Source: an uncultured Lachnospiraceae bacterium
GTDB taxonomy: Bacteria > Bacillota > Clostridia > Lachnospirales > Lachnospiraceae
Assembly (NCBI GenBank): GCA_934371505.1
Contig: CAKRNW010000097.1
Coordinates: 1 to 9,041, forward strand
Length of the DNA stretch: 9,041 bases
Reading direction: 5' to 3'
The notes beneath the pieces are model-generated. The model was given only the letters and a program-made list of their open reading frames with translations. It was not told the origin of the DNA and ran no database searches. This document shows, one piece after another, positions 1 to 5,698 of the stretch (position 1 is the stretch's first letter; the number at the start of each line of letters is the position of its first letter). The position numbers were made by a program, and so were the translations under genes.

Positions 1-18
1 TATTTTTCTGCCTGTCGC

Positions 19-38
19 GTCCATTCCTGTCCATTCCT
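19..38. repeat. Two tandem copies of a 10-bp unit
   Basis: GTCCATTCCT occurs twice in immediate succession. With only two copies and no gene context this may be chance. The rest of bases 1-110 shows no recognisable gene, RNA or mobile-element end; one forward frame is open from the window edge to about base 89, but its translation resembles nothing I recognise. Confidence 0.4.
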
Positions 39-110
39 TTTGATTTAGTTGTACCTACATCCATTGGGATGATAGTACATCTAGTTTGAGGTATCAAGAG
101 ATGTGTTTTT

Positions 111-425
111 CTACTGAATACATTCCTCAGGTACGGGAACCATATAATTAAATCGTAAAGAACCTTTTACTTCTTTCTCATCTCCTGGTATACGAATTAA
201 AATATTAGCCTCCTGTTTCTTATCAAAAGAAGATATCGGAACATAATAATTTATTTCCTTGACTTGCATAACCGCACCAAAAGCAAATTTATTGCGCTCT
301 GTATATCTAATATTAGGCACTTTAGTGACTCCCCTTTTTTCCTTTTCGTACCTTTGAAGATATTGATTGTAGTAAAAAATCAATGAAATCCTCCATATTC
401 CTTTATTTTTTATCCTCATATTCAT
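111..425 (-). pseudogene. Truncated ToxN/AbiQ-family type III toxin remnant
   Basis: The translation (104 aa from the ATG at 425, or 102 aa from the ATG at 419) resembles the N-terminal two thirds of ToxN/AbiQ endoribonucleases, the toxin component of type III toxin-antitoxin systems, which cleave RNA and are restrained by a repeated RNA antitoxin (ToxI). Visible family-like blocks are YLQRYEKEKRG (residues 22-32), KVPN, FGAVMQVKEINYYVPISSF (49-67; the PISSFDK stretch corresponds to the conserved Thr/Ser-Ser-x-x-Lys active-site region) and GSLRFNYMVPVPEE (88-101). Family members are usually about 160-190 aa, so the C-terminal third is missing: the frame ends at a TAG shortly after PVPEE, and the other frames beyond it do not visibly resume the homology. 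The first 15 or so residues do not look native, and no good ribosome binding site precedes either ATG. No ToxI-like tandem repeat lies upstream; that space holds the terminator of the neighbouring tRNA gene. I read this as a decayed gene, although a short functional protein cannot be excluded. Confidence 0.6.
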
Positions 426-440
426 GTTTCCGGTTCCAGT

Positions 441-480
441 AAAATAAAAGAGGAAATCTTTACTTTCTAAAGATTTCCTC
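441..480 (-). terminator. Intrinsic terminator of tRNA-Leu(AAG)
   Basis: Read on the minus strand, a perfect 12-bp stem (480-469 with 461-450, GAGGAAATCTTT and its complement) with a 7-nt loop is followed by the U-rich tract TTTTATTTT. It starts about 10 nt after the tRNA 3' end and separates the tRNA from the ToxN remnant. Confidence 0.9.
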
Positions 481-490
481 TCAATGATAG

Positions 491-575
491 TGCGGAAGAT
501 GGGACTTGAACCCACACGACTGCAATAGCCACAAGATCCTTAGTCTTGCTCGTCTGCCAATTCCGACACTTCCGC
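491..575 (-). tRNA. tRNA-Leu (anticodon AAG)
   Basis: An 85-nt class II tRNA. Acceptor stem GCGGAAG pairs with CTTCCGC and is followed by discriminator A, the leucine identity base. The D arm contains GGAATTGGCAGACG. The anticodon stem CAAGA/TCTTG encloses the loop CTAAGGA, giving U33, anticodon AAG (bases 541-539) and G37. A variable arm typical of Leu tRNAs follows, then a T arm of five pairs (one G-U) with TTCAAGT. The 3' CCA is not encoded. The A at position 34 implies deamination to inosine by a TadA-type enzyme, so that CUU and CUC codons are read. The gene has its own promoter and terminator and is therefore a single-gene transcription unit. Confidence 0.95.
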
Positions 576-581
576 ATGCCA

Positions 582-597
582 ATGTGGAAAACCACAT
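582..597 (-). other. Hairpin in the 5' leader of pre-tRNA-Leu(AAG)
   Basis: ATGTGG-TTTT-CCACAT is a perfect 6-bp stem lying between the predicted transcription start (about 601) and the mature tRNA 5' end at 575. It would be removed by RNase P. A role in processing or leader stability is only a guess. Confidence 0.5.
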
Positions 598-607
598 CGC
601 AAGTGAT

Positions 608-636
608 ATACTATCATTTTCCAACGAAGAAGTCAA
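608..636 (-). promoter_or_regulatory. Sigma-A type promoter of tRNA-Leu(AAG)
   Basis: On the minus strand TTGACT (636-631) and TAGTAT (613-608) are separated by exactly 17 nt. The -10 ends 32 nt upstream of the mature tRNA 5' end, which predicts a leader of about 25 nt. Confidence 0.85.
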
Positions 637-778
637 GATTAAATTTACAATTTATGATATAAAATATATTTAATTCCATTAAATATGAGATTTATAGTTT
701 TTCAAAGTTTCCCTTGCAGATTACCCCTATAATCTCTTTTCCTCCTTGTATCTTTGATCCTGAAGTGTTAAAATATTA

Positions 779-807
779 TTGAAAAGTCTACACTTTTCTC
801 TTATTGT
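779..807 (+). promoter_or_regulatory. Candidate sigma-A promoter of the FliD-like gene
   Basis: TTGAAA (779-784), a 17-nt spacer and TATTGT (802-807). The same -10 hexamer is used in the rpsB promoter of this window. It overlaps an inverted repeat (781-798) and a competing sigma-D-like element (789-816), so which one is used cannot be told from the sequence. Confidence 0.5.
781..798. repeat. Inverted repeat in the promoter region of the FliD-like gene
   Basis: GAAAAGT-CTAC-ACTTTTC is a perfect 7-bp inverted repeat with a 4-nt centre. It covers part of the -35 and the spacer of the candidate sigma-A promoter, a place where a regulator could bind. It is not followed by a clean U run, so it is unlikely to be a terminator. 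Confidence 0.5.
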
Positions 808-816
808 AACCGATAT
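789..816 (+). promoter_or_regulatory. Candidate sigma-D (sigma-28) motility-type promoter
   Basis: ACCGATAT (809-816) matches seven of eight bases of the Bacillus subtilis sigma-D -10 consensus GCCGATAT. TACA (789-792) lies 16 nt upstream, within the allowed spacing, and matches three of four bases of the TAAA -35. The FliD-like product downstream makes motility-sigma control plausible, but the -35 is imperfect and a sigma-A candidate overlaps it. Confidence 0.4.
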
Positions 817-855
817 ATCCAATAGAAACACAGGCAGGGATGCCGACCCTTTCTC

Positions 856-862
856 AAAGGAG
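856..862 (+). promoter_or_regulatory. Ribosome binding site of the FliD-like gene
   Basis: AAAGGAG ends 9 nt before the ATG at 872, which fixes the start of the gene. Confidence 0.85.
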
Positions 863-871
863 TGAATTTAT

Positions 872-1630
872 ATGAGCGGTATTAATTTAAACAATTCATC
901 AAACATATCCAGTCTGTTCGGAAGTCTGTATTCCAACGGAACATCGGATTCTCTGCTTTCTGATTATGCTTCCCTGAAAAACGGAAGCTATAAAAAGCTT
1001 ATGAAAGCATATTATAAGGAGATGGGTTCCAGTTCCACCTCGGATAGTGAATCTTCGAAAAAAACTTCTTCCAGCAAACAGACCGCTGCAGACAAAAAAT
1101 CCATTGCCATCAAGGATGCTGTGAGTTCTCTGGCAGAGTCCGCCGATGCATTGACCAACCGTTCCCTGTATGCCAAAAAGACAATCATAACCAAGGATGA
1201 AAATGGCAATGAAGCAGAGACTCTGGATTACGATCGTGACGCGATCTATGATGCCGTTTCCACTTTTGTTACCAACTATAACAAAGCAACCTCTACTGCT
1301 GCTGATAATGGAAGCGACCGGGTACTGCGACAGACAATCAATATGCAGAGCGCAACCACAACCAATGCAAAAATGCTGGCAAAAATCGGCATTACCATTG
1401 GCAAGGACAAAACCTTATCCGTTGATAAAGAAACGCTGAATAAGGCAGATGTGGCAACCATTCAGAGTATCTTTGGCAACGGTGGTTCCTATGGCAGCAC
1501 CATCAGTTCCAAGGCTTCCCTGATTTACTCTTCCGCAAGTCGTCAGGCCAGTACGAAAAGCTCCTACAGTTCCAATGGCAATTATCTGGACAAGATTTTA
1601 AACGGAAATATTTATTCCACAAAAGCATAA
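872..1630 (+). CDS. Flagellar cap (FliD) C-terminal-like, Ser/Thr-rich protein
   Basis: A 252-aa protein of low complexity: Ser/Thr/Asn-rich, with one Met-Cys-poor composition typical of exported flagellar and surface proteins. No signal peptide or membrane segment is visible. Residues 31-48 carry DYASLKNGSYKKLMKAYY, a motif I recall from other small clostridial proteins; residues 52-72 are a Ser/Lys-rich linker. Residues 120-220 resemble the C-terminal domain of FliD, the hook-associated protein 2 that caps the flagellar filament: a DRDAIYDAVSTFVTNYN helix, then MLAKIGITIGKDKTLSVDKETL (168-189; the 'L..IGI....G.L.+D...L' signature) and a Phe-Gly segment at 201-202 where FliD has its LF. True FliD is usually about 400-900 aa and has coiled-coil D0/D1 ends, so this is not the standard cap protein; it may be a secreted relative or chaperoned substrate. 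It is the only plus-strand gene in the window, between two oppositely oriented tRNA-Leu genes, with its own promoter region and terminator. The function is inferred only. Confidence 0.85.
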   Translation: MSGINLNNSSNISSLFGSLYSNGTSDSLLSDYASLKNGSYKKLMKAYYKEMGSSSTSDSESSKKTSSSKQTAADKKSIAIKDAVSSLAESADALTNRSLYAKKTIITKDENGNEAETLDYDRDAIYDAVSTFVTNYNKATSTAADNGSDRVLRQTINMQSATTTNAKMLAKIGITIGKDKTLSVDKETLNKADVATIQSIFGNGGSYGSTISSKASLIYSSASRQASTKSSYSSNGNYLDKILNGNIYSTKA

Positions 1631-1643
1631 GACAGGATAGATC

Positions 1644-1680
1644 AAAAGGCTCCTTCCCATTGAGGAAAGAGCCTTTTTGT
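1644..1680 (+). terminator. Intrinsic terminator of the FliD-like gene
   Basis: AAAAGGCTC and GAGCCTTTTT form the outer stem, extended by TTCC/GGAA around a small loop, starting 14 nt after the stop codon and ending in a T run. The A run on the other side means it could also act on minus-strand transcripts. Confidence 0.85.
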
Positions 1681-1694
1681 TGGCTTAGAGGCAG

Positions 1695-1726
1695 AAAAAA
1701 AGGATTCCGATTTCTCGAAATCCTTT
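1695..1726 (-). terminator. Intrinsic terminator of tRNA-Leu(CAG)
   Basis: On the minus strand, AAAGGATT and AATCCTTT form an 8-bp stem (the loop can fold further), followed by seven consecutive T. It begins 2 nt after the tRNA 3' end. It also appears to be the first clear terminator for anything transcribed through the MATE gene upstream. Confidence 0.8.
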
Positions 1727-1728
1727 CC

Positions 1729-1812
1729 TGCAGAAGGCGGGACTTGAACCCGCACGGTATTGCTACCACAGGCACCTGAAGCCTGCGCGTCTGCCAATTC
1801 CACCACTCCTGC
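1729..1812 (-). tRNA. tRNA-Leu (anticodon CAG)
   Basis: An 84-nt class II tRNA. Acceptor stem GCAGGAG pairs with CTTCTGC (one G-U) and is followed by discriminator A. The D arm contains GGAATTGGCAGACG, as in the other Leu tRNA of this window. The anticodon stem CAGGC/GCCTG encloses TTCAGGT, giving anticodon CAG (bases 1778-1776), which reads CUG codons. A long variable arm and a GCGGG/CCCGC T stem with TTCAAGT follow. The 3' CCA is not encoded. It has its own promoter and terminator. Confidence 0.95.
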
Positions 1813-1823
1813 GAACAAAACTT

Positions 1824-1852
1824 ATATTACCAGATACCCTTTTATCTGTCAA
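1824..1852 (-). promoter_or_regulatory. Sigma-A type promoter of tRNA-Leu(CAG)
   Basis: TTGACA (1852-1847), a 17-nt spacer and TATAAT-like TAATAT (1829-1824) on the minus strand, close to consensus. The -10 ends 11 nt from the mature tRNA, so the leader is only a few nucleotides. Confidence 0.9.
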
Positions 1853-1910
1853 CACTTATTTTGTATTTTTTTTATATTTTTCAAAAAACTTTTGATATAC
1901 TCCCCTTCTG

Positions 1911-3245
1911 CTAATCTGCATAGTGATATCTGTGCCGGTTCTTCACAAGGAAGTACATGGTTACCATCAGTGTTAACCCTTCTGCCGCCGTGATTGCCAG
2001 CCAGATTCCATTTACCCCCAGGAAAATAGGAAAGATCAGAATCGCCGCAACCTGAAATACAAAGGTTCGCAGAAAAGAAATAATAGCTGATACCGTTCCG
2101 TTATTTAATCCGGTAAAAAATGCGGAACCAAAAATATTAAATCCACATAACAGGAAGGAAATGGAGTAAATCCGCATGGCATGAATGGTCATTTCATGCA
2201 GTTCCTGATCATATCCTACATAAATAGAAGCAACCGGTCCTGCGCATACACAGGCTGCCACCGTCATAATCACTGCTACCACTGTGGTGATTTTCAAACT
2301 CATCTTCAGGATATTCTTTAATTCATCATGGTTACCTGCTCCATAATGATATCCTACAATGGGATTAACTCCCACAGAATATCCAAAGAAAAAGGCCATG
2401 AAAATAAAGGTTACATACATAATGACACCGTAGGCTGCCACACCATTGACAGAGGCCATTCGCAGCAGCTGGAAATTATAAAGCATACCGATTACGGATG
2501 CTGAAATATTGCTTACCATCTCCGATGCTCCGTTCATGCAGGCTTTTCCCAGTGCATTCCAGTCAATCCTGGTTTTTACCAGACGCAGACGACTGTTATT
2601 CGGTCGTGCAAAATAGATCATGGGAATCATTCCTCCCAGGATCTGTCCAATCAGGGTTGCAATACCTGCTCCTGCAATTCCGAAGGGAAAAACATAGACC
2701 AAAAAGAAGTCTAACACCATGTTGGTTATACCGGTGGCAATAGAAATCACCAACCCAAAGTGAGGCTTCTCTGCCGCTACCATAAAGCTCTGGAAGGCAT
2801 TCTGCAGCATAAAGAAGGTATTGGACGCCATCAGGATTCTGCCATAAAGGACACAATCCTCCAGAACCTCAGCATCCGCTCCCAGGAAACGGGCAATGGG
2901 GCGCATGAAAACAATACCCAATACAGACAAAATGATACCTGCCACAATCAAAACATAAATCATCATGGAAAAGTATTCGGATGCTTTCTGATCCTTTCCT
3001 TCTCCCAGTGTCTTCGCTATCAGGGCAGTGCCTCCTGCACCTATCATGAAGCCCACTGCACATAGGATCATAATAAAAGGCATAATCAGATTGACCGCTG
3101 CGAAAGAGTTTTTACCCACGAAGTTTGATACAAAGAAGCCGTCCACAATACTGTACACGGAACTTACAATCATCATAAATACACTGGGCATGACATAACG
3201 TAATAATTTTTTATAAGTAAAATGATCGGAGAGACTAATCTTCAT
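1911..3245 (-). CDS. MATE-family multidrug/cation efflux protein
   Basis: A 444-aa integral membrane protein with about 12 hydrophobic segments in two related halves (roughly residues 15-215 and 235-435), the usual size and layout of the MATE family (MepA/NorM/DinF type). MATE proteins export drugs or metabolites across the cytoplasmic membrane in exchange for Na+ or H+. Family-like stretches are SIVDGFFVSNFVG (32-44) in helix 1 and its counterpart FFFGYSVGVNPIVGYHYGAG (285-304) in the second half; the AGAGIATLIGQ loop (191-201) is also typical. The first half-turn polar residues and the short C-terminal tail RHRYHYAD are unremarkable. ATG start with GAGGT 5 nt upstream. It lies 11 nt after the RluA-family gene and is the last gene of the run starting at 5591. 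No convincing terminator follows; the substrate cannot be predicted. Confidence 0.92.
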   Translation of the reverse strand: MKISLSDHFTYKKLLRYVMPSVFMMIVSSVYSIVDGFFVSNFVGKNSFAAVNLIMPFIMILCAVGFMIGAGGTALIAKTLGEGKDQKASEYFSMMIYVLIVAGIILSVLGIVFMRPIARFLGADAEVLEDCVLYGRILMASNTFFMLQNAFQSFMVAAEKPHFGLVISIATGITNMVLDFFLVYVFPFGIAGAGIATLIGQILGGMIPMIYFARPNNSRLRLVKTRIDWNALGKACMNGASEMVSNISASVIGMLYNFQLLRMASVNGVAAYGVIMYVTFIFMAFFFGYSVGVNPIVGYHYGAGNHDELKNILKMSLKITTVVAVIMTVAACVCAGPVASIYVGYDQELHEMTIHAMRIYSISFLLCGFNIFGSAFFTGLNNGTVSAIISFLRTFVFQVAAILIFPIFLGVNGIWLAITAAEGLTLMVTMYFLVKNRHRYHYAD

Positions 3246-3256
3246 AACTACCTCAA

Positions 3257-4174
3257 TTAAAACAAATTCATAACTGCTTTCATATCCTCCGGCAAAGGTG
3301 CCTCAAAGGCTAACGGCGCCTTACTGATGGGATGGACAAAGGCCAGTTTCCACGCATGGAGCGCCTGCCTGCCAATCTGTTCCATATCCGGATTATACAG
3401 ATAATCTCCAATCAGTGGATATCCTATAAACTTCAAATGCACACGAATCTGGTGTGTACGTCCCGTTTCCAGCTGCAGGGCAAGGAGGGTATATCCATCC
3501 TTCTCTGCCACCACACGGTAATGAGTCACTGCTCTATCCCCGTATTCAAAATCTACCTGCCGTTCCAGCACAGAGCCGGGTTTTCGCGAGAGAGGTGCGT
3601 CAATCACCCCGCTTTTTACAGCCATGCTGCCTTTGACAATGCCCAGATACTCTCTGTGGATTCCCTTTGCGTCCAGACCGCCTAAGGCCTTAGCAGAAAC
3701 CATCTGCCCCAGAATTGCCGCACTGAGCCGGTTCTTTGCCACTACCGTAAGCCCCGAGGTATCTCTGTCCAAGCGGTTGGTACAACGAAATACAAAGGGG
3801 GAAGCCTCATCCCGGTAACGCCATGCAAGGGCATTTGCCAAAGTATTATCGTAATTTTTCATGGAAATATGAGTAGGCATCCCCGCAGGCTTATTCACCA
3901 CCACAATGTCCTCATCTTCGTATACAATGTCAGTGGGAAGTTCTACCGGCAGCGTTATCGCGTCACTGCCGGTCTCCTTCACCTGAACGGTCAGGATCTG
4001 GGACGAATGAACAAGCTGATTCATATGCACAGCCTGTCCATCCAGCCATACCGTATCAGGATTCTTCTTCAGTTCAATAATCCCCTGAGAAGAAAACCCC
4101 TGCTGTTTCAAGTAGGTGCTGACCCGCAGTTCCCTTTCCAATGAGCCTATCTCATAAGTGATTCTGCGATCCAT
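3257..4174 (-). CDS. RluA/RluD-family 23S rRNA-type pseudouridine synthase
   Basis: A 305-aa enzyme that isomerises uridine to pseudouridine in structured RNA; the exact site (large-subunit rRNA or tRNA) cannot be told from the sequence. Residues 10-65 form an S4-like RNA-binding N-terminal part. Family motifs follow: IVYEDEDIVVVNKPAGMPTH (83-102), NRLDRDTSGL (133-142) with the catalytic Asp at 136, HREYLGIVKG (173-182) and LETGRTHQIRVH (235-246). The first residue of the usual HRLD is Asn here. The frame is open up to an ATG at 4255, but the extra 27 residues would overlap the upstream gene and do not look like the family; MDRRITYEIG at 4174 matches the usual start. An AAAGGAA at the end of the upstream gene is rather distant (13 nt), which suggests translational coupling. 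The gap to the preceding stop is 10 nt and to the following MATE gene 11 nt. Confidence 0.93.
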   Translation of the reverse strand: MDRRITYEIGSLERELRVSTYLKQQGFSSQGIIELKKNPDTVWLDGQAVHMNQLVHSSQILTVQVKETGSDAITLPVELPTDIVYEDEDIVVVNKPAGMPTHISMKNYDNTLANALAWRYRDEASPFVFRCTNRLDRDTSGLTVVAKNRLSAAILGQMVSAKALGGLDAKGIHREYLGIVKGSMAVKSGVIDAPLSRKPGSVLERQVDFEYGDRAVTHYRVVAEKDGYTLLALQLETGRTHQIRVHLKFIGYPLIGDYLYNPDMEQIGRQALHAWKLAFVHPISKAPLAFEAPLPEDMKAVMNLF

Positions 4175-4184
4175 TTGAAACGTT

Positions 4185-5591
4185 TTATTCCTTTCCGTTC
4201 CAGCAATAAGTACACAGTTTACAGGGTTCCAGACCGGTTGCCTCCAGCATGTCATCCAGGCGGTTAAAGCGCAGAGAGGTAAACTTCAACTCCTTGCCGA
4301 TCTCTTCCACCATTTTTTCATACTTCTCTGACTCCGGATCTGCATATTCCTGCAGGATTTCTTCTGTCACCTGACCGTTTTCCAGGCGTTCAATGACCCT
4401 TCGGGCAATCAGGTCCATCTCTGAAGAAGAACGGGAGAAATTCAGGTATTTACAGCCGTACAGCAGTGGGGGACATGCCGGACGGATATGTACCTCTTTT
4501 GCTCCGCTTTCATAAAGATATTCCGTGGTCTCCCGAAGCTGGGTTCCCCGGACAATGGAGTCATCAATCAGCAGGATACTCTTATCCTTAATTAAATCGT
4601 CCACCGCCAGCATCTTCATCTTGGCAATGAGATTGCGCTTGCTCTGCATGGTAGGCATGAAGGAACGGGGCCAGGTGGGTGTATACTTGATAAATGGTCT
4701 GGAAAAGGGAATTCCCGCTTCATTGGCGTACCCAACTGCATGGGCAGTTCCGGAATCCGGCACTCCGGCTACGATATCCGGTTTCACGTGATCTCTCTGT
4801 GCCATCTTCGCACCACAGTTGTAACGCATCTGTTCTACACTGGTTCCTTCATAGGAACTGGCCGGATATCCATAATATACCCAGAGAAAGGTACAAATCT
4901 TCATATCCTTGCCCGGCTGCGCCAAGGTAATACAGTTTTTTTCCGTCAAAACCACAATTTCTCCGGGACCCAGCTCTTTATAATCAGAATAACCTAAATT
5001 CTTGTAGGCAAAATTTTCAAAGGATACGCAGAAGCCCTCTTCCTTTTTACCAACCACAACCGGAGTACGTCCCAGACGGTCTCTGGCTGCATAAATTCCT
5101 GCCTGGTTTACTAAAAGAAGGGACAGAGAACCATCTACCACTTCCTGTACAAAACGGATGCCTTCAATCAAATTGGCTTTCGTATTGATCAGTGCTGCAA
5201 TCAGTTCGGTAGCATTAATCTCACCGGTGCTCATCTCCTGAAAGTGTACATGTCCCTGATCAAACAGCATCTGCTGTAAGCCATCCATGTTATTGATCTT
5301 CCCTACTGTGGTAATTGCATAGGTTCCATGATGGGAACGGATAATCAAAGGCTGCGCCTCATAGTCTGAAATACAGCCGATTCCATACCATCCAGACATG
5401 TGTTCCACTTCCTTATCAAATTTGGTACGGAAAGGAGCGTTCTCTATATTGTGAATGGCACGGTTAAAACCATTCTTTCCATAGACCGTCATTCCACCTC
5501 GTCTGGTTCCCAGATGGGAATGATAATCCACTCCAAAAAAAAGATCAAATACACAATCCTCGCTGGATGCTACGCCAAAAAATCCACCCAT
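4185..5591 (-). CDS. PurF-like amidophosphoribosyltransferase homologue, glutaminase site lost
   Basis: A 468-aa relative of PurF, which makes 5-phosphoribosylamine from PRPP and glutamine in the first step of purine synthesis. The C-terminal phosphoribosyltransferase half looks intact: PRPP motif ILLIDDSIVRGT (339-350), PRSFMP (308-313) in the flexible-loop region. Cysteines at 233, 380, 457 and 460 match in order and roughly in spacing the four Fe-S ligands of Bacillus subtilis PurF; a further Cys is at 463. The N-terminal half keeps the Ntn glutaminase fold (HLGTRRGG at 26-33; AARDRLGRTPVVVG at 168-181) but the catalytic residues appear lost: the nucleophile of CGVFG is Gly (GGFFG, 2-6), the HxRYxT block is replaced by GIGCISDYEAQP (70-81), the oxyanion-hole Asn-Gly is Val-Gly (96-97), and the Asp of the SDTE-like motif is Ala (127). 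The start is certain: ATG with GAGGT upstream and an in-frame TAA two codons before it, so no propeptide can supply the Cys. It could use free ammonia, partner with another protein, or have a different role; genomes of this kind usually also carry a normal purF, which I cannot check here. First gene of the run with rluA-type and MATE genes. Confidence 0.9.
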   Translation of the reverse strand: MGGFFGVASSEDCVFDLFFGVDYHSHLGTRRGGMTVYGKNGFNRAIHNIENAPFRTKFDKEVEHMSGWYGIGCISDYEAQPLIIRSHHGTYAITTVGKINNMDGLQQMLFDQGHVHFQEMSTGEINATELIAALINTKANLIEGIRFVQEVVDGSLSLLLVNQAGIYAARDRLGRTPVVVGKKEEGFCVSFENFAYKNLGYSDYKELGPGEIVVLTEKNCITLAQPGKDMKICTFLWVYYGYPASSYEGTSVEQMRYNCGAKMAQRDHVKPDIVAGVPDSGTAHAVGYANEAGIPFSRPFIKYTPTWPRSFMPTMQSKRNLIAKMKMLAVDDLIKDKSILLIDDSIVRGTQLRETTEYLYESGAKEVHIRPACPPLLYGCKYLNFSRSSSEMDLIARRVIERLENGQVTEEILQEYADPESEKYEKMVEEIGKELKFTSLRFNRLDDMLEATGLEPCKLCTYCWNGKE

Positions 5592-5653
5592 TTTTTACCT
5601 CATTTCTGCGCACGTTCTGCATGTTGTTTAAACGATTCTTTTCCTATGAACTT

Positions 5654-5684
5654 AAAAAATCCGGGATCAATAAGATCCCGGATT
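5654..5684 (-). terminator. Intrinsic terminator of rpsB-tsf
   Basis: On the minus strand AATCCGGGATC (5684-5674) pairs perfectly with GATCCCGGATT (5668-5658) around a 5-nt loop and is followed by a T run. It starts 14 nt after the tsf stop codon and separates the translation operon from the PurF-like gene. In the remaining 60 nt up to that gene I see no convincing promoter. Confidence 0.92.
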
Positions 5685-5698
5685 GAAAATGCCTACTC

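Noticed and set aside
426..515. Extended ToxN-like frame starting inside the tRNA at 515
   Set aside because: The first 30 codons are merely the tRNA 3' end and terminator read through; they match no toxin.
728..733. TATAAT as a -10 element for the FliD-like gene
   Set aside because: A perfect hexamer, but the bases at 705-710 (AAGTTT) are a poor -35, and it lies about 140 nt upstream of the start codon.
491..1812. tRNA-Leu genes as attachment sites of an integrated element carrying the FliD-like gene
   Set aside because: The sequence shared by the two tRNAs is only the conserved Leu tRNA core (D arm and TTCAAGTCCC); there is no repeated 3' end, no integrase and no mobility gene between them.
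1861..1897. AT-rich TCAAAA/TTTTGA stem as terminator of the MATE gene
   Set aside because: The stem is short and only A-T, and on the minus strand it is followed by an A-rich rather than a U-rich tract.
4175..4255. N-terminal extension of the pseudouridine synthase from an ATG at 4255
   Set aside because: It overlaps the end of the PurF-like gene by about 70 nt, the added 27 residues do not resemble the family, and MDRRITYEIG at 4174 fits the usual start.
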